Notes: generated from the sequence alone by a model not told the origin. Positions 1 through 10,516 are shown, counted from the first letter of the stretch. The stretch is 64,000 nucleotides of DNA from Dyella sp. EPa41 (GCF_016586165.1 NZ_BCPR01000008.1:31741-95740); one strand, 5' to 3'. A program made the numbers and translations.

Positions 1-242
1 GTGGCCGGGTACCGGATGTCGAACAGCGCCTGCGGGAAGCCGTAGAAGTCGTGAATGGTTTCCGGGCGGGTTGCTCCGCCGACGTGCGGCTGGCGGGCCA
101 GCCAATGCGCCGTGGCGATGACGATGGCCTTGGGCCGTGGCAACGCCTTGGCCAGCTCGGCCAGGCGTTCGCCCACGCGCCGTGGCTGGATCGCGGTCAT
201 CGGCGATCCGTGGGAGATGTACAGGCTTGGCAGGGTGGTCAT
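1..242 (-). CDS. YgiD/DODA-type extradiol ring-cleavage dioxygenase, 3' end missing
   Basis: Only the first 80 residues lie in the window; the gene runs off the left edge on the minus strand. It begins MTTLPSLYISHGSPMT and contains TAHW and HDFYGFP. These are landmarks of class III extradiol dioxygenases of the 4,5-DOPA dioxygenase/YgiD family, in which histidines of the SHGSP and HDFYGFP segments take part in metal binding or catalysis. Family members open catechol-type rings; the natural substrate of YgiD-like enzymes is usually unknown. The ATG at 242 is the only sensible start. No neighbour indicates a pathway. Confidence 0.85.
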   Translation of the reverse strand, partial: MTTLPSLYISHGSPMTAIQPRRVGERLAELAKALPRPKAIVIATAHWLARQPHVGGATRPETIHDFYGFPQALFDIRYPA

Positions 243-360
243 GGCGGTTACCTCGGAAGTACCGCCCTAGATTAGGGATATCGGCGCCGATTGCAGCGCG
301 CGTGCGGTGAACGATCCGTCACCGCAGGGGAACGATCGCGGCGTATCCGCGCCCTTTGCT

Positions 361-483
361 CGTCATTCCGGCGCAGGCCGGAATTCAGTTGCGATAGTGG
401 AAGGTTTTCGCGAAGAAACCCAACTGCGCCCGGCAAAATCCGGGGCACATGGACACTGGATTCCGGCCTGCGCCGGAATGACG
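361..483. repeat. Paired inverted repeat of the GTCATTCCGG type
   Basis: Two 28-base arms, 361-388 and 456-483, are inverted copies that differ at one position. Each arm is itself a small hairpin (attccggc-gcag-gccggaat). The block lies in the 259-base gap between the YgiD-like and deaD genes, otherwise without a recognisable gene. Related single copies occur near 43750 and 62380. It looks like a REP-type intergenic palindrome and could form RNA structure downstream of deaD. Confidence 0.75.
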
Positions 484-501
484 AGATAGGGTGAGCTTCG
501 G

Positions 502-2376
<1,875 letters not shown>

Positions 2377-2494
2377 GGGGAACCTCGACATGGCATGCAC
2401 GAGGGCATGCGGGAGAATGACGGTATTGTAACAGGCCGGCTCGCCCAAACCGGTGATTTTGTTGCGCCAAAGGCGCCATCGACGAGGAAAATCC

Positions 2495-3244
2495 ATGTCC
2501 CAACCCCTTGAAGGCCGTATAGCGCTGGTGACCGGCGCCTCTTCCGGCATCGGTGAGGCGACGGCGCTGGCGCTGGCCGAGGCCGGCGCCAAGGTGGCCG
2601 TCGCCGCGCGCCGTCGCGACCGGCTCGAGGCCCTGGCCGCGGCGTTGGCGAAGCTCGGCGCCGAGCCGTTCGTGTTGACCGCCGATCTCGCCTCCGAGGA
2701 CGAGGCGCAGCGGATCGTGAAGGAAACCGAAGCGCACTACGGACGTCTGGACATCCTGGTGAACAACGCCGGCGTGATGTACCTGGAGCCCGTCGAGCAG
2801 GCCGATCTCGGGCGCTGGCGGCACATGCTGGAACTGAACGTGCTCAGCCTGATCGCCTCCACGCAGGCCGCGCTGCCCGGCATGCGCGAGCGGCGCGACG
2901 GCCATGTCGTGAATATCTCCTCCACGGCCGGACGCGTGGCCAACCCGAACGCGGCTGCCTATTCGGCGACGAAGTTCGGCGTCGTGGCGTTTTCCGAGGC
3001 GCTGCGGCGCGAGGTGTACCAGCACAACATCCGCGTGACGGTGATCGAGCCGGGCGTGGTGGAGACCGAGCTGCGCGATCACATCGGTCACGCCGAGGTG
3101 AAGGCGAATCTCAATGCGTGGGCCGACAGCATGCGCCAGCTGCAGGGGCGCGACGTGGCGGATGCCATCGTGTTCTGCGTATCGCGCCCTGCCCATGTCA
3201 ACATCAACGAAGTGTTGATGCGGCCAACCGATCAGGAGCGTTGA
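2495..3244 (+). CDS. Short-chain dehydrogenase/reductase (classical SDR)
   Basis: This 249-residue Rossmann-fold oxidoreductase has TGASSGIG for cofactor binding near its start, NNAGV, a catalytic serine in NISSTAG and YSATK carrying the catalytic Tyr and Lys. The arginine pair after beta-2 (AARRRDR) suggests NADP(H), which is an inference. The start at 2495 follows GAGGAAA by 4 bases. The sequence resembles YdfG/clavulanate-dehydrogenase-like SDRs, but the substrate cannot be read from it. fghA follows after about 50 bases on the same strand, so the two may be cotranscribed. Confidence 0.88.
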   Translation: MSQPLEGRIALVTGASSGIGEATALALAEAGAKVAVAARRRDRLEALAAALAKLGAEPFVLTADLASEDEAQRIVKETEAHYGRLDILVNNAGVMYLEPVEQADLGRWRHMLELNVLSLIASTQAALPGMRERRDGHVVNISSTAGRVANPNAAAYSATKFGVVAFSEALRREVYQHNIRVTVIEPGVVETELRDHIGHAEVKANLNAWADSMRQLQGRDVADAIVFCVSRPAHVNINEVLMRPTDQER

Positions 3245-3296
3245 TGCCGCGCGCCGCACTATCATCCCGTGCTTGCGCCATCCACGGAGAATAGCC

Positions 3297-4145
3297 ATGA
3301 CCGAGATCGAAACGATCTCCGAACAGCGTTGCCACGGCGGGGTGCAAGGCTTCTATCGGCACCATTCGGAAAGCTGTGGCGGCCCGATGCGCTTCGCGCT
3401 GTACCAGCCGCCCCAGGCGGCCAGCGAGGCGTGCCCGGTGCTGTATTACCTCGCCGGGCTCACCTGCACCGAGGAGACCGCCGCCATCAAGGCGGGCGCG
3501 CAACGGCTCGCGGCCGAACGGGGGCTGATCCTGGTGATGCCCGATACCAGTCCGCGCAACACGGGCTTCGAGGGCGCAACGGGTGACTGGGAGTTCGGCG
3601 AGGGCGCAGGTTTCTACGTGGATGCCACGCAGTCACCCTGGTCGTCGCGTTTTCGCATGCACAGCTACATCGTGGATGAACTGCCGACACTGGTCGCGCA
3701 GCACTTTCCGGTGGACCGCGAACGCAGCGGCATCATGGGGCACTCCATGGGCGGGCATGGCGCGTTGACCATCGCGTTGCGCCATCCCGGCCGCTACCGA
3801 TCGGTATCCGCATTCGCGCCCATCGTGGCGCCGACGCAGGTGCCATGGGGCGAGAAAGCCTTTCCGCGTTATCTGGGTGAAGACAAATCCGCTTGGGCGG
3901 CATACGACGCATGCGAGCTGGTGCGCCGGCAGACCTTCGACGGCACCATCCTGATCGACCAGGGCGAGGCCGACGGTTTCCTGTCCACGCAGCTGAAGCC
4001 CGAGCTGTTCGACCAGGCGTGCGCCGAAGGAGGACAGTCGCTCCTGTTGCGCCGCCATGCAGGCTACGACCACAGCTACTACTTCATCAGCACCTTCATC
4101 GACGACCACTTGCGCCACCACGCCAATGCGCTCGGACGTCCGTGA
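3297..4145 (+). CDS. fghA: S-formylglutathione hydrolase
   Basis: This is an alpha/beta-hydrolase of 282 residues, the usual length for the esterase D family. It hydrolyses S-formylglutathione to formate and glutathione, the last step of glutathione-dependent formaldehyde detoxification in the cytoplasm. The YLAGLTC segment (about 51-57) and nucleophile motif GHSMGG (Ser150) are clear; the catalytic His lies near the C terminus in AGYDHSYYF. The partner formaldehyde dehydrogenase (adhC/frmA) is not in this window. The stop overlaps the GTG start of rimJ, which suggests translational coupling. Confidence 0.95.
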   Translation: MTEIETISEQRCHGGVQGFYRHHSESCGGPMRFALYQPPQAASEACPVLYYLAGLTCTEETAAIKAGAQRLAAERGLILVMPDTSPRNTGFEGATGDWEFGEGAGFYVDATQSPWSSRFRMHSYIVDELPTLVAQHFPVDRERSGIMGHSMGGHGALTIALRHPGRYRSVSAFAPIVAPTQVPWGEKAFPRYLGEDKSAWAAYDACELVRRQTFDGTILIDQGEADGFLSTQLKPELFDQACAEGGQSLLLRRHAGYDHSYYFISTFIDDHLRHHANALGRP

Positions 4146-4693
4146 ACCTCGTCTACCCCATCCACACGCCCCGCACGCTGGTGCGTGTGGTCGACGCGGG
4201 CGATGCGCAACGGCTGTTGAGCTATCGCGTGCTGAACCGCGAGCACCTGGCGCCGTGGGAGCCCCTGCGCGATTCGTCCTACTACACGCTGGACCACTGC
4301 ATCCGGACACTGGCCGACGCGCGCGAGGCGATGCGCATGGATCGCGTCTATCCCTTCGTCGCGCTCGATCTCGTCGGCAACGACATCATCGCGAACTTCA
4401 CTTTCGCCAACATCGTGCGCGGGGCCTTCCAGGCCTGCCATCTCGGCTACAGCATCGCCGGCAGCCGGCAAGGGCAGGGCTTCATGTACGAAGCGCTGTC
4501 GGCCGTGATGCCGTGGGCATTCCGCGAGCTGGACATGCATCGCGTGATGGCCAACTACATGCCACGCAACGAGCGCAGCGGCAGGCTGCTCGAGCGCCTG
4601 GGTTTCGAGCGCGAAGGCTATGCGAAGCGATATCTGCAGATCGCCGGCGTGTGGGAAGACCACATCCTCACGGCACGTATCCGCGAGGATTGA
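4142..4693 (+). CDS. rimJ: RimJ-type GNAT N-acetyltransferase
   Basis: This 183-residue GNAT protein follows Escherichia coli RimJ closely along its length, for example in LAPWEPLRDSSYYT, NIVRGAFQACHLGYSI, HRIMANYMP-like residues and RLGFEREGYAKRYL. RimJ acetylates the N-terminal alanine of ribosomal protein S5. The acetyl-CoA loop corresponds to SRQGQGFM. I chose the GTG at 4142, giving a 4-base GTGA overlap with fghA; no ATG in frame fits. A palindromic intergenic repeat follows immediately. Confidence 0.88.
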   Translation: MNLVYPIHTPRTLVRVVDAGDAQRLLSYRVLNREHLAPWEPLRDSSYYTLDHCIRTLADAREAMRMDRVYPFVALDLVGNDIIANFTFANIVRGAFQACHLGYSIAGSRQGQGFMYEALSAVMPWAFRELDMHRVMANYMPRNERSGRLLERLGFEREGYAKRYLQIAGVWEDHILTARIRED

Positions 4694-4726
4694 TCTCCGC
4701 GCCCCCTTTGCCGCGACGACTCCTTT

Positions 4727-4807
4727 GTGGGAGCGCACCCAGTGCGCGACCGCCGCCCGGCGGAATCATCGCTCCGTCGGCTTTTCGCGCACTGGGTGCG
4801 CTCCTAC
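4727..4807. repeat. Inverted pair of the GTAGGAGCGCACCC repeat
   Basis: The left arm gtgggagcgcacccagtgcg and the right arm cgcactgggtgcgctcctac are near-perfect inverted copies flanking about 35 bases. It separates the convergent rimJ and DoxX genes and can fold into a long hairpin in either transcript. The same family is present at 9531, 9599, 9744, 9887, 20451, 30941, 31427 and 39458. Confidence 0.85.
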
Positions 4808-4815
4808 AGGAGTAT

Positions 4816-5220
4816 TCAGCGGTTCGTGGCGACGGGATGAAGCAGCATGCCCAGCGTCGCACGCTGCTGCCATGCCAGGGCGAGATACATCAGCAGCACG
4901 ATGAGTCCGGGCCCCAGCAGGTGATCTTCCATCACAGCGTGGTAGCCGAAGATCACGACCACGGGCGCCGCCAGCATCATCAGCGCCAGTGCGACGAAGC
5001 GGTTGGCGAGCAGGAACAATCCGCTCACGGTGTACAGGACGCCGAGTACGGGAAGGATGTAGCCGCTGCCGGCGAGGCCTTGCATGAAGGCCTGCGACTG
5101 CGGCGTCATCGGTGCCGGCGGCTGCCAGAAATGCAGCAGGTCGTTGAGGCCGGCGAACACGAACCATGCGCCGAAGACGAGTCGCAGGGCGAACAGCAGC
5201 CAGTGGAAAAACGCTTTCAT
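4816..5220 (-). CDS. DoxX-family small integral membrane protein
   Basis: This 134-residue protein has four hydrophobic segments and the N-terminal pattern FALRLVFGAWFVFAGLNDLLHF, typical of the DoxX/DoxD-like family of inner-membrane proteins. Some members act with thiol or sulfur redox enzymes, but no function can be assigned here. The start MKAFFHWLLF at 5220 is preferred because GAGGATTTCC lies just upstream; the longer frame adds a non-hydrophobic Arg/Ser-rich stretch. Confidence 0.75.
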   Translation of the reverse strand: MKAFFHWLLFALRLVFGAWFVFAGLNDLLHFWQPPAPMTPQSQAFMQGLAGSGYILPVLGVLYTVSGLFLLANRFVALALMMLAAPVVVIFGYHAVMEDHLLGPGLIVLLMYLALAWQQRATLGMLLHPVATNR

Positions 5221-5294
5221 GCAGGAAATCCTCGATACGGAAGCCCTGCATGATCGGGACGGGCGCGGCGGCGTTGTATTCCTCGTAACGCCTA

Positions 5295-5324
5295 GGCCCA
5301 ACCGCCTAGGACAGTGGTTGGGCC
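5295..5324. other. Intergenic hairpin between the DoxX gene and rhlE
   Basis: A perfect 9-bp stem, ggcccaacc/ggttgggcc, encloses 12 bases. It lies just beyond the end of rhlE on the minus strand, where a terminator would be expected, but no clear T-run follows on either strand. It could stabilise the rhlE 3' end. Confidence 0.4.
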
Positions 5325-5340
5325 AGGCACCTGCCGGACG

Positions 5341-6651
5341 TCACGCCTTGGCGGCGGGCCGGCGCTGGCGACGACGCTTGCGGTTGCCTTCGGCCGGGCG
5401 CTCGCTGCCGTGCGCATGGTTGTTGTTGTGCGGACGATGCGAACCCTGCGGGCGAGCCTGGCGCGGCTGGCGCTGGCCCTGCACCGGCTTCGGCGCATTG
5501 GCATCGGTGCGCAACGGGTGCGAGGGCTCGAAGCCCGGCACTTCGCTCACCGCGATGTCCTGCTTGAGCAGCTTGCGGATATCGCGCAGCAGGCCCGCTT
5601 CCTCATGGCTCACCAGCGACACGGCCATGCCGTCCGCGCCGGCGCGACCCGTGCGGCCGATGCGGTGCACGTAATCTTCGGCGACCATCGGCAGGTCATA
5701 GTTGATCACGATGGGCAACTGGTCGATATCGATGCCGCGCGCCGCGATGTCGGTGGCGACCAGCACGGTGATGCGACCGCTCTTGAAGTCGCTGAGCGCG
5801 CGGGTGCGTGCGTTCTGGCTCTTGTTGCCGTGGATCGCCGCCGCGCGCATGCCGGCCGTTTCCAGGTAACGCACCAGCTTGTCCGCGCCGTGCTTGGTGC
5901 GGCTGAACACCAGCGTCTGGCGGCGGCTGTCCTGCGCGAGCACGTGCAGCAGCAGGTCACGCTTGTTGGCGGCATCGACCGGGTGCACGTGGTGGGTGAC
6001 CGTGGTGGCGACGGTGTTGGGCGGCGTCACCGACACTTCGCGCGGCTGATGCATGAACTGCAGGGCGAGTGCCTTGATCGGCGGCGCGAACGTCGCCGAG
6101 AACAGCAGCGTCTGGCGCTGGCGCGGCAGCGCCGCGAGGATGCGCTTGAGCGCCGGCAGGAAGCCCATGTCGAGCATGCGGTCGGCTTCGTCCAGCACCA
6201 GCACTTCCACGCCCGACAGGTCGATGGAACGCTGCTGCATGTGGTCGATCAGGCGGCCGGGCGTGGCGATGACGATATCCACGCCGCGGCGCAGGGCCTG
6301 CATCTGCGGGCCCATGCTCACGCCGCCGAAGATGGTGGTGCTGCTGATGCGCAGGTGCTTGCCGTAGTCGCGCAGGTTGTCGTGCACCTGGGCAGCCAGC
6401 TCGCGGGTGGGTGTCAGCACCAGCGCGCGCGGACGACGCGTCTGCGTGGCGCCGGCGGTGGAAAGGTGCTGCAGCAGCGGCAGCGAAAAGGCAGCGGTCT
6501 TGCCGGTGCCGGTCTGCGCGGCGGCCAGCAGGTCACCGCCTTCCAGCACGACGGGAATGGCCGCGGCCTGGATGGGGGTGGGTTCGGCGTAGCCTTGTTC
6601 GGCAAGCGCACGCAACAACGCGGGCGCGAGGCCCAGCGATTCGAAAGACAT
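5341..6651 (-). CDS. rhlE: DEAD-box RNA helicase RhlE
   Basis: This 436-residue protein has the compact RhlE form: MSFESLGL with the Q motif, AQTGTGKT at 45-52, [28 protein letters not shown] and [11 protein letters not shown] short basic tail rich in Arg, Gln and His ([18 protein letters not shown]) ends in [13 protein letters not shown]. RhlE acts in ribosome maturation and RNA turnover. It lacks the DbpA-like RNA-binding domain of the DeaD protein 3 kb away, so the two are paralogues with different C-terminal regions. Translation begins at 6651 after GGAGCTTCC. Confidence 0.92.
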   Translation of the reverse strand: MSFESLGLAPALLRALAEQGYAEPTPIQAAAIPVVLEGGDLLAAAQTGTGKTAAFSLPLLQHLSTAGATQTRRPRALVLTPTRELAAQVHDNLRDYGKHLRISSTTIFGGVSMGPQMQALRRGVDIVIATPGRLIDHMQQRSIDLSGVEVLVLDEADRMLDMGFLPALKRILAALPRQRQTLLFSATFAPPIKALALQFMHQPREVSVTPPNTVATTVTHHVHPVDAANKRDLLLHVLAQDSRRQTLVFSRTKHGADKLVRYLETAGMRAAAIHGNKSQNARTRALSDFKSGRITVLVATDIAARGIDIDQLPIVINYDLPMVAEDYVHRIGRTGRAGADGMAVSLVSHEEAGLLRDIRKLLKQDIAVSEVPGFEPSHPLRTDANAPKPVQGQRQPRQARPQGSHRPHNNNHAHGSERPAEGNRKRRRQRRPAAKA

Positions 6652-6806
6652 GGAAGCTCCAGAGCAACTCGGAGCGTTCTAACGAACCGCGTTGCAGTAT
6701 TCAAAAAAGGGGAGGGGGCGTTCGGCCCGCCGGAAAGTATAGCGGAAAAGGCGCCGCCACGCTGGTTTTGGCGCGGCAGGGCGCGGCCAGCCGCTTCATG
6801 GGGCGC

Positions 6807-7472
6807 TCAGCAAGGCTTTTCGCCCACGATGAGATAGCAGTCGAACGGCGTCTTGCCATGCAGCGAGCGGATGCTCACGTCCAGGCCGGCATCCGCCAGC
6901 AATGCCCGCATTTCCTCGCCGCTGGGATAGTGCTGTGCACCCACGCGCATCCAGCCGCTGGCGCTGAGGAAAAATTCCGAGACGCGCGTGGCGGCATAGC
7001 GCCAGCTGGGCTCGCGCAGCACGCTGCGCACGATCAGCATGCCGCCCGGAGCGAGATGCGCCGCCGCATTCTTCACCAGTTCACGCTGGCGCTCGGCGCT
7101 GAGGTAGTGCAGCACGTCGAGCAGGGCGACATGGCCACGCAGCGGATACGCCGTGGCGCCATCGGCGAGACGCAAAGGCAGCACGCCTTCCAGCCCGGCC
7201 ATGCGCATGGCACGCCGGCCGGCGTCGATCTTGCGCGCATCGTGGTCCACGCCCAGGTATTGCGGCAGCTCGCCGTGCGCGTGCAGGTACTGCCCGAGCA
7301 GGCCGATGCCGCAGCCGATATCCAGCAGCGGCATCGGGCGGCGCGCCATCAGGTCGGCCACGGCCGCGTAGGCGGGGTCGGCCGCCAGCTTGCCGTGAAC
7401 ATAGCGGCGTTGGAGCCAGTGATCGTAGGAGTCGGCGATCCGATCGAGGGCAGTAGCGTCCATGACGGACAT
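6807..7472 (-). CDS. Class I SAM-dependent methyltransferase
   Basis: This 221-residue protein has SAM-binding motif I LLDIGCGIGLLGQYL, followed by the acidic post-I strand YLGVDHDA and motif-III-like LAPGGMLIV. The substrate is not evident; the C-terminal half resembles small-molecule methyltransferases. The start MSVMDATALDR at 7472 follows GGAG by 9 bases. A longer frame adds about 58 Arg-rich residues unlikely to be translated. The MFS transporter gene is transcribed divergently from a point about 160 bases away. Confidence 0.8.
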   Translation of the reverse strand: MSVMDATALDRIADSYDHWLQRRYVHGKLAADPAYAAVADLMARRPMPLLDIGCGIGLLGQYLHAHGELPQYLGVDHDARKIDAGRRAMRMAGLEGVLPLRLADGATAYPLRGHVALLDVLHYLSAERQRELVKNAAAHLAPGGMLIVRSVLREPSWRYAATRVSEFFLSASGWMRVGAQHYPSGEEMRALLADAGLDVSIRSLHGKTPFDCYLIVGEKPC

Positions 7473-7630
7473 GTGAGCCGACTCCGTGACTGCGTGGTGT
7501 GAAGAAAGTCTGCGCCGGCCGTTCGAACGGCGCCAGCTCCCGAAGCGCTCTCTTGCGCCGCGGCCGCCATGATGGTTCGCTTGGCGCGCTGTGCGCCGCA
7601 GGGGCGGGCACGACCACGACGGAGCCACCG

Positions 7631-8875
7631 ATGTCGCCGTTTGCACCTCTGCGCGAGTTGGACACCACCCAGCGCCACACCGTATTGGCCAGCTTCCTCG
7701 GCTGGACGCTGGATGCGTTCGACTACTTCCTGCTCACGTTCGTGATCGTCAGCGTGGCGCAGGAGTTCCACGTCGGCAAGGAACACGTCACCTACGGGCT
7801 TTTCCTTACCCTCGCGGCGCGTCCATTGGGCGCGTTGTTGTTTGGACGCCTGGCCGACCGCTATGGGCGGCGGCCGATCCTGATGCTCGACGTGATCCTG
7901 TTTTCGATGTTCGAGCTGGCGACCGCCTTTGCCAACTCGCTTACCTCGCTGCTGGTGCTGCGGTTCCTGTTTGGCATCGCGATGGGCGGCGAATGGGGTA
8001 TCGGCGCGTCGCTGGCCATGGAATCCATCCCGGCGAAGGCGCGTGGCGTGGTGTCGGGGCTGCTGCAAAGCGGCTATCCCGTGGGCTTCTTCCTGGGCGC
8101 GCTGGTGAACTGGCTGCTGGTGGACCACATCGGCTGGCGCGGCCTGTTCGTGGTCGGCGCCGCGCCGGCGTTGCTGGTGCTGTACATCCGTCGCACCGTG
8201 CCCGAGTCGGAGGTATGGCAGCAGGGCCAGGCGACGCAACCCCGGCGCGGCCTGCTCGAATCGATGCGTGGCCATTGGAAGCTTGCCATCTACCTGATGC
8301 TGCTGATGATGGCGTTCAACATGTTCAGCCACGGCTCGCAGGACCTCTACCACACGTTCGAGGAGGAAAGCCTGCATCTGCCGACCGGCTCCGGTGCCGC
8401 CTTCATGCTGGTGGCGATGCTCAATCTCGGCGCGCTGGTCGGCGGGCTGTTTTTCGGTGCCCTGTCGGAGCGTTTCGGGCGTCGCCGGACGATCATCCTG
8501 GCGGCGCTGCTGGCCATTCCCGTCATCCCCCTGTGGATGCATGGCGGCTCGTTGTCCATGCTCGCGCTGGGCGCTTTCCTGATCCAGGTGATGGTGCAGG
8601 GCGCCTGGGGCGTGGTGCCTACGCACCTCAACGAGCTGGCGCCGGAAGGCATGCGCGGCACGCTGCCCGGCTTTGCCTACCAGACCGGCAACCTGCTGGC
8701 CGCCGTCACGGCCAACGCCCAGCTGTGGATCGCCGGGTGGCACGGTGGGGACCTGGCCTTCGCCCTGTCCGCCTGGATCGCCGGCGTGGCCGTGCTGCTG
8801 GCCGTGCTGGCGTGGCTGGGCCCCGAGGCGCGCGGCGTACGGTTCGGCCAGCCCCGCGCGGAAGCAGGCGGCTAG
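7631..8875 (+). CDS. Major facilitator superfamily transporter, SHS/NanT-like
   Basis: This 414-residue inner-membrane protein has about 12 hydrophobic segments and two MFS motif-A loops, GRLADRYGRRP after TM2 and GALSERFGRRR after TM8. The opening FLGWTLDAFDYFLLTFV and the GIAMGGEWGIGASLAME segment in TM4 match the sialate:H+ symporter / lactate transporter branch, whose substrates are organic acids. The exact substrate is uncertain. The start at 7631 is taken from family alignment; a longer upstream frame is Arg-rich and not membrane-like. No catabolic gene adjoins it. Confidence 0.85.
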   Translation: MSPFAPLRELDTTQRHTVLASFLGWTLDAFDYFLLTFVIVSVAQEFHVGKEHVTYGLFLTLAARPLGALLFGRLADRYGRRPILMLDVILFSMFELATAFANSLTSLLVLRFLFGIAMGGEWGIGASLAMESIPAKARGVVSGLLQSGYPVGFFLGALVNWLLVDHIGWRGLFVVGAAPALLVLYIRRTVPESEVWQQGQATQPRRGLLESMRGHWKLAIYLMLLMMAFNMFSHGSQDLYHTFEEESLHLPTGSGAAFMLVAMLNLGALVGGLFFGALSERFGRRRTIILAALLAIPVIPLWMHGGSLSMLALGAFLIQVMVQGAWGVVPTHLNELAPEGMRGTLPGFAYQTGNLLAAVTANAQLWIAGWHGGDLAFALSAWIAGVAVLLAVLAWLGPEARGVRFGQPRAEAGG

Positions 8876-8924
8876 GCGGCCACGCTGCTAGAATGCGGGG
8901 TTTGCATTCCTCACGAGACACGCA

Positions 8925-9410
8925 ATGAAGGCTGGCAAGGACAAAGTCATCTCGCTCCACTACACGCTGACCGTGGATGGCGAAAAGGTCGAGAGCTCGC
9001 TCGATCGCAACGAACCGCTGTGGATCCTGCTCGGCCACGGCCAGCTCATCCCGGGCCTGGAAAAGGCGCTGGAAGGCCACGAGGCCGGCGAGACGCTGCA
9101 GGCTGAAATCGCTCCGGCCGAAGGCTACGGCGAGCGCCAGGAAGGCCTCACCCAGCGCGTGCCGAAGAAGTACTTCCAGCAGGCGGCCAAGCTGAAGCCG
9201 GGCATGACCACGGTGCTGGCGCTGAAGGAAGGCGGCCACCGCGTGGTGGTGGTGCAGAAGGTGGGCATGACCACGGTCGACGTGGACCTCAATCATCCGA
9301 TGGCCGGCAAGACGCTCAACTTCGATGTGACCGTCAATGAAGTGCGCGACGGCACCGAGGAAGAAATCCAGCACGGCCACGCGCATCCGCCGGGTGGCGA
9401 GGCGCACTGA
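8925..9410 (+). CDS. slyD: FKBP-type peptidyl-prolyl isomerase SlyD
   Basis: This 161-residue protein has an FKBP domain (YTLTVDGEKVESS, then PLWILLGHGQLIPGLEKALEGHEAGE) interrupted by the insert-in-flap region (AEGYGERQEGLTQRVPKKYF). That is the SlyD architecture, which combines proline isomerisation with chaperone activity. The metal-binding tail is short (HGHAHPPGGEAH) compared with the long His/Cys tail of E. coli SlyD, so nickel delivery may be weaker. The gene appears monocistronic and is followed by the first large repeat block. Confidence 0.93.
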   Translation: MKAGKDKVISLHYTLTVDGEKVESSLDRNEPLWILLGHGQLIPGLEKALEGHEAGETLQAEIAPAEGYGERQEGLTQRVPKKYFQQAAKLKPGMTTVLALKEGGHRVVVVQKVGMTTVDVDLNHPMAGKTLNFDVTVNEVRDGTEEEIQHGHAHPPGGEAH

Positions 9411-9598
9411 TGGCGGATCGCTCCGCTCTCGTTGATTGAGGGCGGGGCACGGTGGCCTGGCGCGAAGTCGTGCCGGGCCACGATGTCGGCGTCTTCGTTT
9501 TTTTCCGCTTTCTCCAGGGCCATGAACCGTGGAAGCGCACCGTGTGCGCGACGCCGTTGGCCCCAGCCCCAGCGCGCCACCTTTCTACCTTTCTCCCT
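9411..9598. other. Non-coding start of the first repeat block
   Basis: No gene is apparent. At 9531-9552 there is one diverged half-copy of the GTAGGAGCGCACC repeat (ggaagcgcaccgtgtgcgcg). A T-rich run near 9496-9505 downstream of a gtggcc/ggccac inverted repeat could serve as a weak slyD terminator. Confidence 0.5.
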
Positions 9599-10030
9599 GT
9601 AGGAGCGCACCCAGTGCGCGACACCCTTTCGCATCGGTCTGCAGGTTTGTCGCTCTTATGAAGGAGGGCTATTGCCTCCGGTAGCCCCGCTTCCGCCAGG
9701 GTGCCGCTTACGCAGCGGGCGTTTCGACGTCCTGCCGGCCTCTGTAGGAGCGCACCCTGTGCGCGACAGCCTTTCGCGTCGGTCTGCACGTTTGTCGCTC
9801 TTTTGAAGGCGCTATTGCCTCCGGTAGCCCCGCTTCCGCCAGGGTGCCGCTTACGCAGCGGGCGTTTCGACGTCCTGCCGGCCTCTGTAGGAGCGCACCC
9901 TGTGCGCGACAGCCTTTCGCATCGGTCTGCACGTTTGTCGCTCTTGTGAAGGCGGGCTATTGCCTCCGGTAGCCACGCTTCCGCCAGGGGGCCGCCTACG
10001 CGGCGGGCGTTTCGACGTCCTGCCGGCCGC
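9599..10030. repeat. Three tandem copies of a ~144-base unit
   Basis: Units begin at 9599, 9744 and 9887, each with gtaggagcgcacc. They continue through a tcggtctgca, cgctctt, attgcctccggtagcc and ccgcttccgcc series and end with gggcgtttcgacgtcctgcc. The units differ by only a few substitutions and small indels. A single unit of the same kind is at 30941-31084. In both places the last unit runs directly into the hairpin element that follows. Short reading frames through the units are not convincing genes. Confidence 0.9.
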
Positions 10031-10360
10031 CGAGTCACTTTTCTTTTGCTGGCCCAAAAGAAAAGTAACCCAAAGAAAATGGCCTTGAGAGCCAAGGCTC
10101 TTAGCAATACGTGGAATAGAGGCGTTGGTCGACCGAGGTCAGTCGGGCCGAGCGCGTTACTACCTCGAACGGAGCGGCTACACCGCAACGCGCCGATACG
10201 AAGAGGACTTAAAGCAACTTCGCTGAGCCGTGATGAAGCCTATGGGGCGCCACGCACTTTCCCCCTCTCCCCTCCGGGGTACGCGCGGAGCGGCCATGGA
10301 TGGCCGCGGCTTTGAGGAGCGAGGAGAGGGCTGGGGTGAGGGGTGGGGGGCTCGCGATGA
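10031..10360. repeat. Dispersed hairpin element, copy A
   Basis: The element starts with a 12-bp perfect stem at 10037-10066 (acttttcttttg / caaaagaaaagt, 6-base loop ctggcc). It then has a purine-rich aaagaaaatggcctt, about 180 bases of conserved sequence, and ends in a ctctcccctccgggg ... gaggggtgggg segment. It is nearly identical to 31085-31412 and shares its core with 39110-39230. I take it as a non-coding repeat; reading frames through the hairpin encode the low-complexity peptide LAQKKSNPKK. Confidence 0.85.
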
Positions 10361-10467
10361 CGCCAGTTGTTTGGGGACGGCGGCTCGGCGGTCTGCAGTG
10401 CCTTTCATCGCGGGCAAGCTGCTTAAGGGATGTTGCCCTTGACGACGCGTACCGGACGCTTTGAAAA

Positions 10468-10500
10468 ACAACGGCGCCGCTCGGCGCCGTTGTCTTTTTT
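10468..10500. terminator. Bidirectional intrinsic terminator after ohr
   Basis: The stem acaacggcgcc / ggcgccgttgt (10468-10493) has a 4-base loop. It is followed by ctttttt on the plus strand and preceded by gaaaaac, which gives a T-run on the minus strand. It lies 17 bases beyond the ohr stop and should end the ohrR-ohr transcript. Confidence 0.85.
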
Positions 10501-10516
10501 CCACGCTGCAGCCTAC

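Noticed and set aside
5295..5324. Intrinsic terminator for rhlE
   Set aside because: The stem is strong but no T-run follows on the minus strand; recorded as a hairpin only.
9599..10030. CRISPR-like spacing of the three ~144-base tandem units
   Set aside because: The repeats are contiguous with no variable spacers, and no cas gene is nearby.
9599..10315. Small reading frames in the repeat block (for example with the LAQKKSNPKK peptide)
   Set aside because: They track the repeats and hairpin arms, vary in frame between copies and have no ribosome site; treated as non-coding.
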